A stretch of DNA of 64,000 bases. It comes from Psilocybe azurescens (taxonomy: Eukaryota; Basidiomycota; Agaricomycetes; Agaricales; Agrocybaceae). The notes beneath the pieces are model-generated. The model was given only the letters and a program-made list of their open reading frames with translations. It was not told the origin of the DNA and made no database searches. The DNA is taken from the NCBI GenBank assembly GCA_023853785.1, contig JAJIRX010000920.1, positions 62,001 to 126,000 of the forward strand. Direction: 5' to 3'. The translations under genes and the position numbers were made by a program. Below, in pieces: positions 45,472 through 57,274 of the stretch (position 1 is the first letter of the stretch; each line of letters begins with the position of its first letter).

Positions 45472-46888
45472 CTGTCAATTAAATTCCTATGAAAACTACG
45501 GAACTAATGAGTGTTGGGAATGTATAATGAAATTGATTGTCACGTATCCACAAAATTTTTAATAATCAAACATTGTGTCTTGAGATAAGATTTGATTTAT
45601 TCGTTAGAGCCGTGGTAGAACACGGTATGATTGGACTCCGACTTCGACTCCAATCACTCTCGCTGATAATCCAGGTCAGTAAGGCGATCATCTGCGAACG
45701 CAAGTCAATCATTGGTGAGACGAAAGGAAATAATTAGGTCTTGAGCGACTTGCAATGATCGTATACACACCGCAGTCATGTAACAAAATTAGATGCTTGG
45801 AGTTCGTAACTGGAGCTGGTTGACAGGAGCCTCAGCAACGGCCGTCGGCGCCCGCTGCCCACACATGTAACTCATAGTCACTGTGGGAGCCCGCAATCCC
45901 TTTGTCCATTTTCCGGAGAAAATATCCAAGTACTTACATATGGTTGGAAATTTGACTTACTAGGGTCGGCTGTGTGCCTGATGGTCCGCAAAGAGCACCC
46001 TGGAAAAAATCTGTGAAGGGGCTCAACCAGAAGGGCCAACATAACGGAGACTACCGAGCTCTACACCGATTGCAAGTTTCATCATGAGAGGTAAAGCCGA
46101 TAAGCCATAGACTGTTGATTAAATTCAGGGTTTACCACAGCGGTTACCAAACAGAGGACCAGTCGTTGTTGGAAGTGATTATCGTTTAGAAGGACTCGCT
46201 AAGCCACCTTTAAGTAACAGTTCACGTTCAACGTTCAACGCTTGGTTCAACGTTCCAACCACAACGTGACCTGACAGCTTACAAATATTTTTTCGTGCCG
46301 GATAATGTAGCTTTGCATGTTGTCTTCACCGAGAGTGCCGCCTTGTCCGACTCGTGATCAACTTAAAACGAAGCCATTGACAACCAGGAAAGGAGCGACT
46401 ATCCTTGTATGGCAAAAGATTAAAATACATAATCTATTTTAGTTGAAGGATGACGAAGGTGTGATGGAGCCGCAGACGTTGTTGATTATCGGTTGTATTG
46501 AAGTAAAAAAGAAGTGATGGGTAATGGTACATGTGTTGGAATACAAGATGAGATATGGTATAGAAGAAAGATGTAGGGAAGATTATTAAGTGACGAAGTG
46601 GATCCGACTGGCAGATGAAGGGAATCTGAATGTTGGATTGAAGGAGGGGATTTGTTGGGGCGTCATGAGAAGTGGGCGAAATAAGGAAGGTCTAAATGCA
46701 AGGTTTGGTATTAGATGAACATGGATGTCGAATTGCTGTCGGCGGGTTATATTCCGATTAGGCATTGCTTAGACTTCAATTGTCTGAACGTCAAGGGTAT
46801 CTAGTTATGATGCAAAAATATAAAGTTAATGTGAAAATACAGAAAACAGGCGGGTGTCAAATGGGTGGATGGACGTCTCGTGCTGATA
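45472..46888. other. Gene-poor region of about 1.4 kb
   Basis: No supported gene. The small GTTCAACG repeat at 46226-46252 is listed separately. Confidence 0.4.
46226..46252. repeat. Three copies of GTTCAACG
   Basis: GTTCAACG occurs at 46226-46233, 46233-46240 (sharing one base) and 46245-46252. It could be a clustered factor-binding site or a simple repeat. Confidence 0.45.
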
Positions 46889-48916
46889 TTACAGCAGTCG
46901 TAAGGATTTGATGACTTGGTGCAGGTCATTATTCCATTCGCCTGACCAATTTTGAGGTCTGTCAGTGATATTGACGCGATGGATGTGCCCAACTTCCAGA
47001 TCGTCGTCGTCATCTTTGATAGGGATTAGCCAAATTGACCGGTTATTTTCGAGACGGCCTTCGCTCAAGATCGAAGTGGACGTCGAGCGATTGTGTGAAG
47101 TAATGCTCGGGCGCTGGGAAGAGGCAATGCTGAAGGAAGTAGATCGACTCAGAGTAGATGAAGCACAGGACAAAGTGTCCGACTCTGTAGATTGCTCCGG
47201 CACGGAAGCGTCACCGGAGAGGCCGCTTGAGTTGGGCACCGAGGGCCCTTTGGGATTTGGGCCGGCTAATGGTGAAGGAGGAGAGAACACGATGGGTGAA
47301 GGAGGAGGCCGGCAAATGGAACTAGATGACTCGTTCATATTCCCCCATGACTCCGAGAGGTCGTCTGCAAGATCAAACTGATGTAGATCATCCGTCATCG
47401 TCGATGTAGCTATGGAATCGCGGGCGCGTCCACCAGATCGACTAAACATAGAACCTAGACTAGTCATAGATATACCTGAGCGCCGGAAGGCTTTTGCATT
47501 CTTGTTCTTTCTTGACGGTGAGGCGCCTGTCGGGCGCTGGCTTGTAACGTCCTTAAATAAGACGTCGTCAGGCAAATCGCCTAGTGTACGAGTTAACTTG
47601 CTGATATTCCTCTGACGATGATCGACAGGTGTTGTAGGTCGACTTTCATTCGGATGCTCATCATTGTCTTCGGGCTGGTCGGAAAGTATGGTCGTCCTCG
47701 AGGAAGACTGATCACTGCTGAACATCGACGATGGTGATGTGTTCGATTTTTCGGCATCGCTGTGATTCGAATCCAAAGATTGGTCGTTGGGGAAGAATGG
47801 TATCGATGGTTCGCCCGCCTCTTCGATAAAGTGTATCGTACTGAGAGTCGAAGAAGATGCATTTGAGATCGAATACGTCTGATTGGGTGGGATGGGATGT
47901 ATTGCTCTTCTCTCCTCTGGCGCCTTTTCTTTTCCTTTATTCACCCGAACCTTGCGTTTGCTCAGAAGTTTGAGGAGACTAGGGGAGGCCGATCCAGGAG
48001 GCTTGGGACGCGACGCAAGTCCACCGCGGCCACTCGGTCGTATCAAAATGGGTGTTTCGGCTCCGGGTGGTTTAGGAGTAGGAGTATCCTTTGGGGGTAC
48101 TAAAGGGGCAGCCAATGGTTTCGGTCGGGATCCTAGCCCACCGCGCCCGCTGTGTCTAACGAGAGGAGGCCGATGCTCTTGTCTTACTATATTAGGATCA
48201 GGTTTTTGCATTTTTGGGTCGAATTGACGAAGACGGGATCCGGATCCGCCTCGCCCAACGACGCGCAGAGTAGACCCGCTCTGCTGCGAATCGCTGGACG
48301 AATTATTGCTGCCCCGCGACCCACTCGATTCTCCGGAAGATACTGAAAGCACAGAGTGCTCCCCGCGAGATACGGCTGCCATAGAGGATTCGCGAGTGAG
48401 ATGGGACCGTAGACTCGAATATATACTTTGGCCTGCTTCGTTGGGTTGTGGTGGATTCAAGTCCATGGAATCCCGGGAATAGCCCGCTGATGCATGTTTA
48501 TCAGAGAAATTAATAGAGTCGAACTGAAAAAGATACACACATATGCCGCCAATATGAGTATCTATACACAGAGACGGTTGATCTCTTTCCCAGGGGTGGT
48601 GGGAACCGCTACGGGTACGAGGGTATGCCTCCGTACCATTCAGGATAGAAGCGATTGTGTGAGTTAGGGAGACAGGTGGTTGATCCTCAAAATTACTCGG
48701 GGAATGTGAGGACGATTTTACAGGTTCATATTTCAATGACGTGGATGATGGACGTTTGCTTTCAATCAGAGATAGAGGGCCAGCAAGACGCGTGGTTCCC
48801 AAAGATGAGGCTCGACCGAAGACCTTTGTCTTTTTCAATGATTTTGGGACAGGTTTGTGTAGGTCGTTCCGCGGCTCCAGTTGGCGTTTTGACTTGACTT
48901 TTGGACGGTTGATCAT
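46889..48916 (-). CDS. Serine-rich, probably disordered protein with RGGxxSRPKP repeats
   Basis: One open frame of 675 codons from the ATG at 48916. Most of it is low-complexity Ser/Pro/Arg. Three related repeats occur: RVVGRGGSGSRLR, HSGRGGLGSRPKP and PSGRGGLASRPKP. A basic N-terminus (KVKSKRQLEPRNDLHKPVPK) and an acidic-then-aromatic C-terminus (DDDDDLEVGHIHRVNI ... NWSGEWNNDLHQVIKSLRLL) flank it. The C-terminal WSGEWN...VI..LR pattern looks like the conserved anchor of an uncharacterised fungal family. About 20 residues around CVYLFQFDSINFSDK differ in character from their surroundings and could be an unspliced in-frame intron (GTGTGT donor). No catalytic motif; possibly a signalling or morphogenesis scaffold, which is inference. 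Confidence 0.72.
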   Translation of the reverse strand: MINRPKVKSKRQLEPRNDLHKPVPKSLKKTKVFGRASSLGTTRLAGPLSLIESKRPSSTSLKYEPVKSSSHSPSNFEDQPPVSLTHTIASILNGTEAYPRTRSGSHHPWERDQPSLCIDTHIGGICVYLFQFDSINFSDKHASAGYSRDSMDLNPPQPNEAGQSIYSSLRSHLTRESSMAAVSRGEHSVLSVSSGESSGSRGSNNSSSDSQQSGSTLRVVGRGGSGSRLRQFDPKMQKPDPNIVRQEHRPPLVRHSGRGGLGSRPKPLAAPLVPPKDTPTPKPPGAETPILIRPSGRGGLASRPKPPGSASPSLLKLLSKRKVRVNKGKEKAPEERRAIHPIPPNQTYSISNASSSTLSTIHFIEEAGEPSIPFFPNDQSLDSNHSDAEKSNTSPSSMFSSDQSSSRTTILSDQPEDNDEHPNESRPTTPVDHRQRNISKLTRTLGDLPDDVLFKDVTSQRPTGASPSRKNKNAKAFRRSGISMTSLGSMFSRSGGRARDSIATSTMTDDLHQFDLADDLSESWGNMNESSSSICRPPPSPIVFSPPSPLAGPNPKGPSVPNSSGLSGDASVPEQSTESDTLSCASSTLSRSTSFSIASSQRPSITSHNRSTSTSILSEGRLENNRSIWLIPIKDDDDDLEVGHIHRVNITDRPQNWSGEWNNDLHQVIKSLRLL

Positions 48917-51041
48917 GAGAGTTGAGCGAGAACAGAGGTGCGCCGGGATAAAATGGGGTGCGGGCTATAATATTCGCTTACTCCCAAGGATATAATGATG
49001 ATGGTATGTGGGTTGCATCAGGATAGTCAGTTGATATCGTGCGCCGGTTATGTATGAGTTTCCAAGTTTCCAGGGATGAAGTCATGAATATATGCCACAT
49101 CATGCATATAAACGCCGCCGCGTTGCAGATCTCATCACAGAGACCATATGTCACCCGGTCCGCGCAGATGCTTCCTTATCCAGCCAGTTTCACCAGCTGC
49201 AGAGCCATGGTTACTTGTCAGTATCCTGTCTTCTCAACGAACTTCCACCTCGAAGCTGGCGGCATTGACGTCTGAAATGGGGGGAGAAGGCCATCTTCAC
49301 AGAGCTTTAGCCTTATTGCCCTAAGCCTTTTTCTTCGTTTATCCCCACCTCTCCATCGCTAAACATGTCATTTGATGGCTGTAGATTATAGCTCGATGCT
49401 GAGGAATCAAAAGATCCATTGAGGTATGCAAATCGTACCTTGATGACTTTGATAATCATACGGCAGCATACGGCTTTATGGATGTATTAGCAGGACACAA
49501 AACAGGGACAGTGGGGCACGGAGAGAGCGTTAAACCGTCGTAACGGAGAAAACGCCTTGTTTGCCAAGATCATTTCAAAAAATATGACTCCGCATTTCAA
49601 GGATAAATCCATTCGGAAACTCCCCTTTCCATTGCCAATAGAAACCAGGGGCCTTCAACTGTCACTCAAGAAACCCATAAACGGTCGTTATGCATTTATG
49701 AATAGTCTTTGGCCGGTCCGGCGTGCTAAGTCCAAAATGTGTGGCGAATATTCAAAGAGCGAGCTTGCAACAATAACCTTATTAAATTTTACTAACCATC
49801 ACCGGGACACTATACCAGCCCGGCAACCTCTCAGCGGGCTAAGTATGAGGAGCGGCGAGGCCACAACCAAAGCTATCAACGCTCCACCAATATATATATA
49901 CTTATATATATTCAAAGAGCGACGCTGGGTACGAGTTTCAGCAAAGTTTGATTTTCGGACTTGTGTCCGTTGAGATTTACAGTCAGACTGAAGCAGTCGT
50001 CTACGTCGCTGCTTTTGCTTTCAACTTTTTCCATTAAAAGTTAGACCTGTGAAAATATAACGGGGGCGATCGAAAGTAGGCCGAGAGGCAGACTATTCTT
50101 CACGCTGTGCTGTTCTGGGCACAAAATGTGGAGTTTGTCGAGAGGCAGGTCATACTAGGCCCGATGCACCTGTATCGTAATTAACTGATCTGGACTTGCG
50201 GGCCACGTACTAGCTGCAACTTGACTACCAACACCGAGTTCAAACTATCTGATAACATTTTAAAAGAGCTAAAAACAAGCTAAAAACATGAATTCTGCAC
50301 GCAGTAATCAGTAAATAGATACACTAATACTTGAAGGCTTAATATCTATCTATCTAATTCATGGCCATCCTTGAGCCGTCCTTCAGTGAGCCCCGCACCG
50401 GGGTCATGAGTTTCGTCTTCACCGAAAACGAGTTGGTGACAGTAACCGAATGTCGTGTCTGTTCAAAGTTGAGGTTTAGCGCTCAGCTATGCCAAAACGC
50501 AACCATCGGCAGCTGCCGGACCTTCAAACGTACAATTGAATGAACAACCCGGATTTCAAAACAAGATACTTGGAAACCCGGCCGTTTCCCGCATTAAACC
50601 GAACTAAAAACTTCTAAAAAGGTGCCGAGTAAAAGATTGTGCTGTGTGCAGATTGCAACTTTCTTCCCCTCTCAACCAGCTTGCAAGTTGAGGATAATCC
50701 TATTTGGAAAACTGGGATACCGAGAAAAACCCCAACTTTCGAAGGCTTCCTATGTGGAGAATTGAAACACGGTTTCTCGTATTTTCAGGGTCCGGAAACC
50801 AAGTGTGGGCTGGCCGGCCTGTGCTGAATCATTTCCTCAGCTGCAACGGTGTACACATTGAAATTCATCTGAATCCAACTCTATACATATCCGAAAAATA
50901 TTATTCACCAGCATCAGGATGCTCGGAAGCGACCAGAAGCGACCTTAAGAGGTTTTCTGACAGCCACAGAAGTCTCATGAATTGCTTATTGTATGTTGGG
51001 ACTTATCAAATCATTCATACCGGAGACTGATCGTTTGAAAG
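48917..51041. other. Gene-poor region of about 2.1 kb
   Basis: No gene with splice or family support. An alternating AT tract (atatatatatacttatatatatt) lies near 49889-49912. Open frames at 49557-49973 and 50361-50543 look random. Confidence 0.4.
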
Positions 51042-51314
51042 GATGCAGACGAAGTCGAAGCCAATCTTATGGACCTCGTGTGCAACGTCTTGGGAATCCG
51101 GCTTAGGACTCGAGTCTCGCACGACTACAATATGGTCATTGGACATGCAGTCTTTCATCAGGTTCTTCCGGGTGGACCTTATCTTGCGCATAACCTTGAC
51201 TTGATGGTTACTGGTATCAGCAAGCAATCAAAAATACTGGATGAGACTGAAACCGTTCATGTGCTCACATCTCGTGATGATGCCTTTTTGATTCTTGACC
51301 GTCTTGAATCATAG
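51042..51314 (+). CDS. Possible terminal exon of an unknown gene
   Basis: After an acceptor-like GAAAG at 51037-51041 an open frame reads DADEVEANLMDLVCNVLGIR, then GHAVFHQVLPGGPYLAHNLD and VHVLTSRDDAFLILDRLES to a TAG at 51312-51314. The composition is protein-like (amphipathic, few rare residues), but no upstream exon or family was found. It may be the remnant of a truncated gene. Confidence 0.27.
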   Translation, partial: DADEVEANLMDLVCNVLGIRLRTRVSHDYNMVIGHAVFHQVLPGGPYLAHNLDLMVTGISKQSKILDETETVHVLTSRDDAFLILDRLES

Positions 51315-53620
51315 TCCTTCAACTATTCGAGCATTTTCATTGCAATCTGGTAGGCAGCGGTAGCTCAGGAAGCTAGCCTTATCTCTACCCCTTCCGCTCA
51401 TATCGAATTCAACTGAGATGATTGGGGCCATCGAACTGGGCATCGAGCTGCTTCGGGCTATGATTAACCTGCTCTAAATCAACGAACAACATCCGTCGGT
51501 GTCTCCAGTCTTTGAAAAGCCCCTGATTTTATTGTCGATCCCACAATGCCTAGAGAGCTGCCAGAGAGCTAAATGCCACGGTACGAGCTCACTAGCATCT
51601 TCCATCCAAAATCAATCTATTTGGAAACCTCCCTTCCCCAAGAAAACTCAAATATGCTCGTTATGACAGCTCTTTTACCGCAGGCCGCATTACAGGTCGG
51701 AAATCGTATTCAAAGACTACAGTGTAATGCTTTCTAACCCATTCAAGCTTTAGTTGATTGTGTAACGCTTGAATATCTACCAATTTTGTTTTGCATGGCA
51801 TCTAATTTATAATCACATATACTTCCTCAATTACATTATAAGGTAGAAGAGTAACAATGCATGAGACTTCGGTGAAGTATACCCTCAATGTTCCAACAAG
51901 CGACACCCAAATACCCCTAACCGTAGGAGTCCATTCAAATATTACTAGGCAGAAGCATTGCAAACCACTTGTGTTGAGTTAATAATGGATAGAATTGAAG
52001 ATAGAATATGTGAGAGAACTTGGAGAATGGAAGTTGACGAGGAGCCCGTGAAGTTTGAAGCAAGCCTGAGTCAGGCGGACGTAGCAAAACACTCAACCTG
52101 GGTTTCCATCCATTCCCATTCAAAATAATCCATAGCTGATTACAGAGCAGTTAACCACTGTCAGTCACCGCTGGACCCCAAGGTTTTCGACGTCATTTGT
52201 GCGAGACATACTTAGCCTTGAGCGAGTGGCAGGAGCCAGCTCCATCCAAGCTGTCCGCCATGCACCCCGCATAGTGGTCGACGACATACTTAAGTACGAC
52301 ACTGAACAGCTCCGAGTCGCGTTTGACATCAGACACCATTTATGAACATTCCCAACGGTTGCGGGAAAGTTCACATGTCTTTCCTATTTCAACGAATGTT
52401 ATGTTTATTTTTGAGAGCTTGGCGACTACGAATGAGTTAGTATACGAGTCCATACACACCTCAGGGTTGGTGATCGTTTTCTCTTCTTCAGGGCTGACTC
52501 TGTACAGTGTACGTGCGGCTTGGCGACCAGAAAGAACAACCTCAACCGAAAAAATGTATTGAATGTTATCCACAAAACCAAAGCAACTACTAATCTTTAT
52601 ATCCATGACTGACTTCCATTGAAGAAGTATTTGATACGTATCTATGTCAGAGCTTGCTCTGACCACTTACTGTAATGCCATCTGCCTTGTTGTCGCCCGT
52701 CGAAAATATAATTTGTGGCATACGGCAGTACTCATTCGGCAGCAGGTCAATTACAGATGGAATGGCCCGGTGACTCAACTGGCTACTCGAGCATGTATGT
52801 ACATGGAGGAAAAGCCCCACCTACCTGATACTGAATGTGACGTCGTGTGTATGCTAGAAGGGTCTGAACTACGCTTCAGTACAAAAACCAAAACGCAAAT
52901 GATCATGGCATCCGATTATAAATTGATCATACCCTACCCTACGAACACCACTAGAAACCGACAGGGAGTTCCTAGTTGCGTAAATAAGATTTACTTTGGA
53001 CAAACGCGCCCGTCCCTGACATAAATGATCACCTGGTCAAATTAAATACTTACATTAATGTCCAAGATGCCCGAGGCTACGTACGTCACAGACGTATGTA
53101 TGTACATTAATTTTGTAGGGCTTGCGGGCAACAGACAACGGCATTGGGTGACGGATCGAACGACGCTACAAGGAGGAGTTAGCGGATAAAGTATAACAGC
53201 TTACCCTCCTAATTATTAATACTTGATCTGAGCTAGTGTGAGCCCTAGAATACTCTAACGACTATTACTTAGTATCAGTTTATCACGCCACAATATATCG
53301 TAGCTTACCGAGAAATGTTAATGGATGTGGGATAATACGATCTTTAGGGCGGTCCGAATAGAGAACTCGACGAGGTAGTGGTTTTGTAAATCGCCCATGG
53401 AAGCGTAGTTGACGTTCCAGACAATATAGGCGCTAAATAAACTCGTAATTTATCTTAATGTCTGACTCTAAGTGATATTAATGTCAACTAGTACACGTAA
53501 GTGTTACATTGCGTATTTCTAAGTCTCGAAAGATTGCCGAGGTCGGTTTGAAAGGTTTGTTTATAATTCTAAAATTGTGTAAGATCTAAAATCGAATGAT
53601 GAACCGTGAACGATAGGAGG
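51315..53620. other. Gene-poor region of about 2.3 kb
   Basis: Minus-strand frames at 52165-52374 and 52340-52666 (for example ITNPEVCMDSYTNSFVVAKL) might hold fragments of a gene, but I could not join them and recognise nothing. Near 53082-53108, ACGTACGT and GTATGTATGTAC form a short palindromic simple sequence. Confidence 0.35.
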
Positions 53621-54619
53621 TTATCTGTGTTTATGTTTTGGGTTTAAGTCTTGACCATCGGCTAATAGGACGGGCTCTTCGTGATCCTTCGACGCTGGCG
53701 GCTCGCCCATCGCTTTTCGTAGCTGAGCAGAGTGCAAGAGCTTCGCATACCGTGGTTGGACAAACATCGCGGAAGCCTCGACCAGCAAGGTTCCGTTCAA
53801 ATCCTCAACACGTCCAGAAACTGTGGCCTTTCGACCTTTGACATCCTGGATCCGTGTCTTTATGACCACAAACTACCATTCGTGAGGTTGGTGAGGGCGA
53901 GTTGGGACATCAGAAGGGTAGTAAACCTACCTGATCAGCCATGGTCGGGGCTCGGTAGTCCAACGTGAGTTGCGCGGTGACTCCCACTTTCTCAGGAAAA
54001 TTGCTAATGGCCTGAAGTCATAAGCGATTTAATTTACCTGAGTTATTGGGGAAAAAATACATACCGTTCTTGCGAGGGTTTCGTCCAACAGGGTTGCTAG
54101 TAGACCGCCGTGTATGATTCCATCATGCCCACACAGCCCTCTTCCCAGGTGCAAGAAAACGATGCTCTCCGACTCGTCATGCTTCGCCCTGATCAACGGC
54201 AACAACGCAAGCTTCCCAGGACCTCTCAGAGCACCCGCCGTCAGGTTATTTACTCTTCTCTCCTCCGGAAAATTCTGATACGGCCGCGTCTCATACCAGT
54301 CCTTCGCGTCTTCCCTTTCCCTCAGTTCTTTGAGGCTCGGAAGAGCTTGAAGCTTCTCTTCCAAGCTCTGCGTAAACGCCTTGGATTCCGGGGAGTCAGG
54401 TTCGGCAGGGGGTCCAGGTGCCGCGCGGGGGAAGAGAATGTTTAACGGAGGGGGTGGGTATATAGCACCAAGCGTCCCCGCAACCAGAGAAGCCACTGCG
54501 ACAGCCGTGAACGTCGCCAGAGGTCGCCGATGGCGAGGTGGAGGTGGTGCCGTTGAAAATAATCGAACTCGAAGTACGCCAACGTTGCGCTGAAGTAATC
54601 TTAGCGTTTTGGTGGACAT
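53621..54619 (-). CDS. Acyl-CoA thioesterase-like hotdog protein, probably mitochondrial
   Basis: Three exons: 54619-54065, a middle exon starting AISNFPEKVGVTAQLTLDYR, and a last exon FVVIKTRIQDVKGRKATVSG to a stop at 53621. The N-terminus (STKTLRLLQRNVGVLRVRLF) is Arg-rich without acids, like a mitochondrial presequence, followed by a hydrophobic segment FTAVAVASLVAGTLGAIY that may anchor it in the inner membrane. The hotdog signature GHDGIIHGGLLATLLDETLA is the 4HBT helix with its conserved HGG and acidic residue. About 300 residues, like fungal THEM4/FMP10-type proteins. It should hydrolyse acyl-CoA thioesters; chain length is unknown. All introns are GT-AG in phase and the frame is intact. 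Confidence 0.88.
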
Positions 54620-55477
54620 TACAGTGGCCCTTTCTAATTACTTTCAGCCGAGAAGATGTGGATATTGTCCAAGTCATCGACTCGGACGCCGACAATATCG
54701 AGGAAGGATGGTGGCTGTGCTCATTTGCATGTGGCAACCAAAGAAAGCCGATGGACCGGGCTGGGCGCAGTAGATGTTGTGCAAAGTCGCGTTCTTGATG
54801 TATTATTATAGTCAGAGTCAGAATGTGATAAAGGTCATAATATGGCGTCTTTTAACACAGGAGAACTGCGTTTCAAGCTATCTGTTCCACCTGGATTCAA
54901 ATCTGGTCAAATTGTCAATGATACTGGTGTACCTTCAATGGAGCTAATTTCTACAGAACTGCATTGACAGCCAGCCTCGCTTAGCAAGATTTCTTAACCT
55001 GTCCTTGGTTGTTTTCATCATGTAGAAATTCTAATCTGTAATCTAAAGACAGTGTGACGATGCACACACTAAGGTACTACAGCAAGCAAATATAAGACTC
55101 TAAGTAAAAGGGAATGTGGCTCACCTCAGTCACGAATAATTGGATTGGTTGGCCTGTACGTATACAATACGAGTACATACCTAAAAATGTAATAAAGACC
55201 GTTTGTGTCTACGTATAAGATAAAGACGAATGCCGAGTGAAGGGGGAAAGAGGAGTCACGTGAGATGGATATCGACACATCTGATATCCAAGATTTTTTC
55301 CTCCTTCGTTTTTTTTATGCAGAATATTGTATACAGTTCAATGCTGCACTACATGCTCTTCGCACGCCGATAAGGTGTATATTACAACTATAACTCGTGG
55401 GTTGCAAGTAGTTTATGATATGATATCCTTGAGGAAGGGAAGAAGTCTGCAGCGTGATTATACAGTGAAGTTCTATA
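54620..55477. other. Intergenic between thioesterase and GGPP synthase genes
   Basis: About 860 bases: the thioesterase promoter and the 3' flank of the GGPP synthase. Short open frames on both strands near 55315-55527 are unsupported. Confidence 0.4.
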
Positions 55478-56907
55478 TTAAGAGAACTTGCTTGCATCCA
55501 CATGTAGCAAGTCCATGATGGCTTCAAGGCCTTTGTTTCCGCCTAACCTCGAAATCTCAGCCCTTGTCTGAGCTTCCAAGTTGGCCATGACAGATAGCGT
55601 ATAGTCAAATGACTTGGTGACGTTCTTGAGATAGTTGATCGTATGGATCTTCAAGGTCGGCGTGGTGGGTCGTTTTTGGAGCACGTCTAAGTGCGTTTGC
55701 GTTGTTATTGCCATGAACGTGGTTAGTGAAAACAGAAAGACTGACTAAGGACTTGGCGATTCGATTTATCCGCGTGGATTCCATGAACGACTGGAAACGA
55801 GAACTTCCCTTCCGAGAGGTCTTCGGCAAAACCTTTGTTTGACGTGTACTATATAAAGGCAGGGTCAGGTGTTGGATAGATGAAGTAGGTTCTGTAAAAA
55901 GTCGCGCACTACCTCTGTGCTTTGCAGGTTCATGAGGTCGTCACGGATCTGGAAATAGACTCCTATCAGATTGACCAAGGGCACGTAATCACTGGGCAGG
56001 AGTTATAAGTATGATCCAAAAGAAAGAATGAGGAAAATATACATGTCAACGTTCGTTGTGCAGCAAGCCATCATGAGTTTGATGCCTATTCGAAGGAGAC
56101 CACCAGTTTCTGAAAACGAATTGCGGATGTTATAGGTGATTCCTAAAGTTTTGAGAGCGCGCATACGTACTGTTGTTAACCATTGTGATGTACTCTTCCT
56201 CAGACGGGCATTGAAGCGAGTCTCGCCACAGTATCTCGAGGCCTTGTCCACGGTGCAGTGACAACAACTCAGCTTAGAAGATGTCAGATAGGCGACTGCG
56301 GAGGCGTGATTGAGTTGAAGCCACCTGTAACCAGCGCGTCGAGAGGCTGTCGGGGAGGTGCTGATGTCTCGGTTCCGCGAAGAGCAAAAAGCTCTTGATA
56401 TGCTAGGAAATAGACGTAGTTGGCGGTGTTGATTGTCTGAGGAACCCCATAGATTTTGTGTGTCACTGATCGTTCGTCAGTACAACAACAAACTCGAGAT
56501 GGATTAGATCCAAGGCGCACCAGGGGTCCCTCGTCTTAGTTGAGAGTCATCCTCTATATCATCGACCCTGTCCAGCACGTTTAATGACGGTAGATTTGGC
56601 ACAGTGTAACCGACTATACATTAGACTGGCTGCGTGGAGCATGTTCACTACTTTTGCAATGACTTGCAGCTTATCGCTGGGCACTTTTAGCCAGATATTG
56701 AACGCCTCGATAAGTTTCCCGCGAATTTCTTTGCCTGGATTGGAAGTTATGTATGTAAATGGTTCGAGTATGGCCTACAAACCGAAGCAAAGGGAGGTCA
56801 GTCATGTTAATGAGGAATGGTTTGTTATGGATGCGCACCTGTTCATTGTCTAGTGACCAGACTGGCTCCTTTGAGAGCACATCTAGAAGATTTTCATAGC
56901 GAGACAT
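55478..56907 (-). CDS. Geranylgeranyl diphosphate synthase
   Basis: Condenses isopentenyl and allylic diphosphates to GGPP, used for protein prenylation and diterpenoids. Exon 1 from 56907: [20 protein letters not shown]; then [20 protein letters not shown] (substrate-binding R in GKEIR), [17 protein letters not shown] with the first Asp-rich motif [77 protein letters not shown], then [12 protein letters not shown] as the second Asp-rich motif (DDLMN, family usually DDYxN), [18 protein letters not shown], and the C-terminus [18 protein letters not shown] to [11 protein letters not shown], stop 55478. This is the fungal type of GGPPS. The Tyr-to-Leu change in the second motif is the only oddity. 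Frame and introns fit well. Confidence 0.93.
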
Positions 56908-57274
56908 TCCTAGAAACTGAAGGTGGTAAGAGAGGAGTCATTCTATATGTCATTGTCGGTGTAGTACTTAGCATCGCAGTCACGACGAATCACGATGATC
57001 AAATTATGACGGCCCGGAATAGTACCACATCGCGACCTGAACCCTCCCGACATCCTCCACTCGGCGCTAACCTCGTCTTGACGGTGCGAAGGAGCCATAA
57101 ATATGACAAACAGTTCCCATGTAGTTGTTGAATCATAATACAAAGGCGGAAGGGCTTCCAACTGTAACCCCATCAAGGCCATTAGTCCAAGTTTTTGAAT
57201 CTGCCATCGTCTTGAAATCAGAAGAATTTCAATTATGTAAGTGTCTACGTCGATAAATTACAATAATAATAGGT
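56908..57274. other. Short intergenic between caspase-like and GGPPS genes
   Basis: About 370 bases between two minus-strand genes; must hold the GGPPS promoter. No other feature seen. Confidence 0.4.

Noticed and set aside
38913..46888. Transposon or LTR element filling the gene desert
   Set aside because: I looked for reverse transcriptase, integrase, transposase and helicase motifs in the open frames, and for obvious terminal repeats, and saw none. A nucleotide repeat search could still reveal a decayed element.
49885..49915. AT-rich tract as an origin of replication
   Set aside because: Simple alternating AT sequence alone is not evidence of an origin in a basidiomycete.
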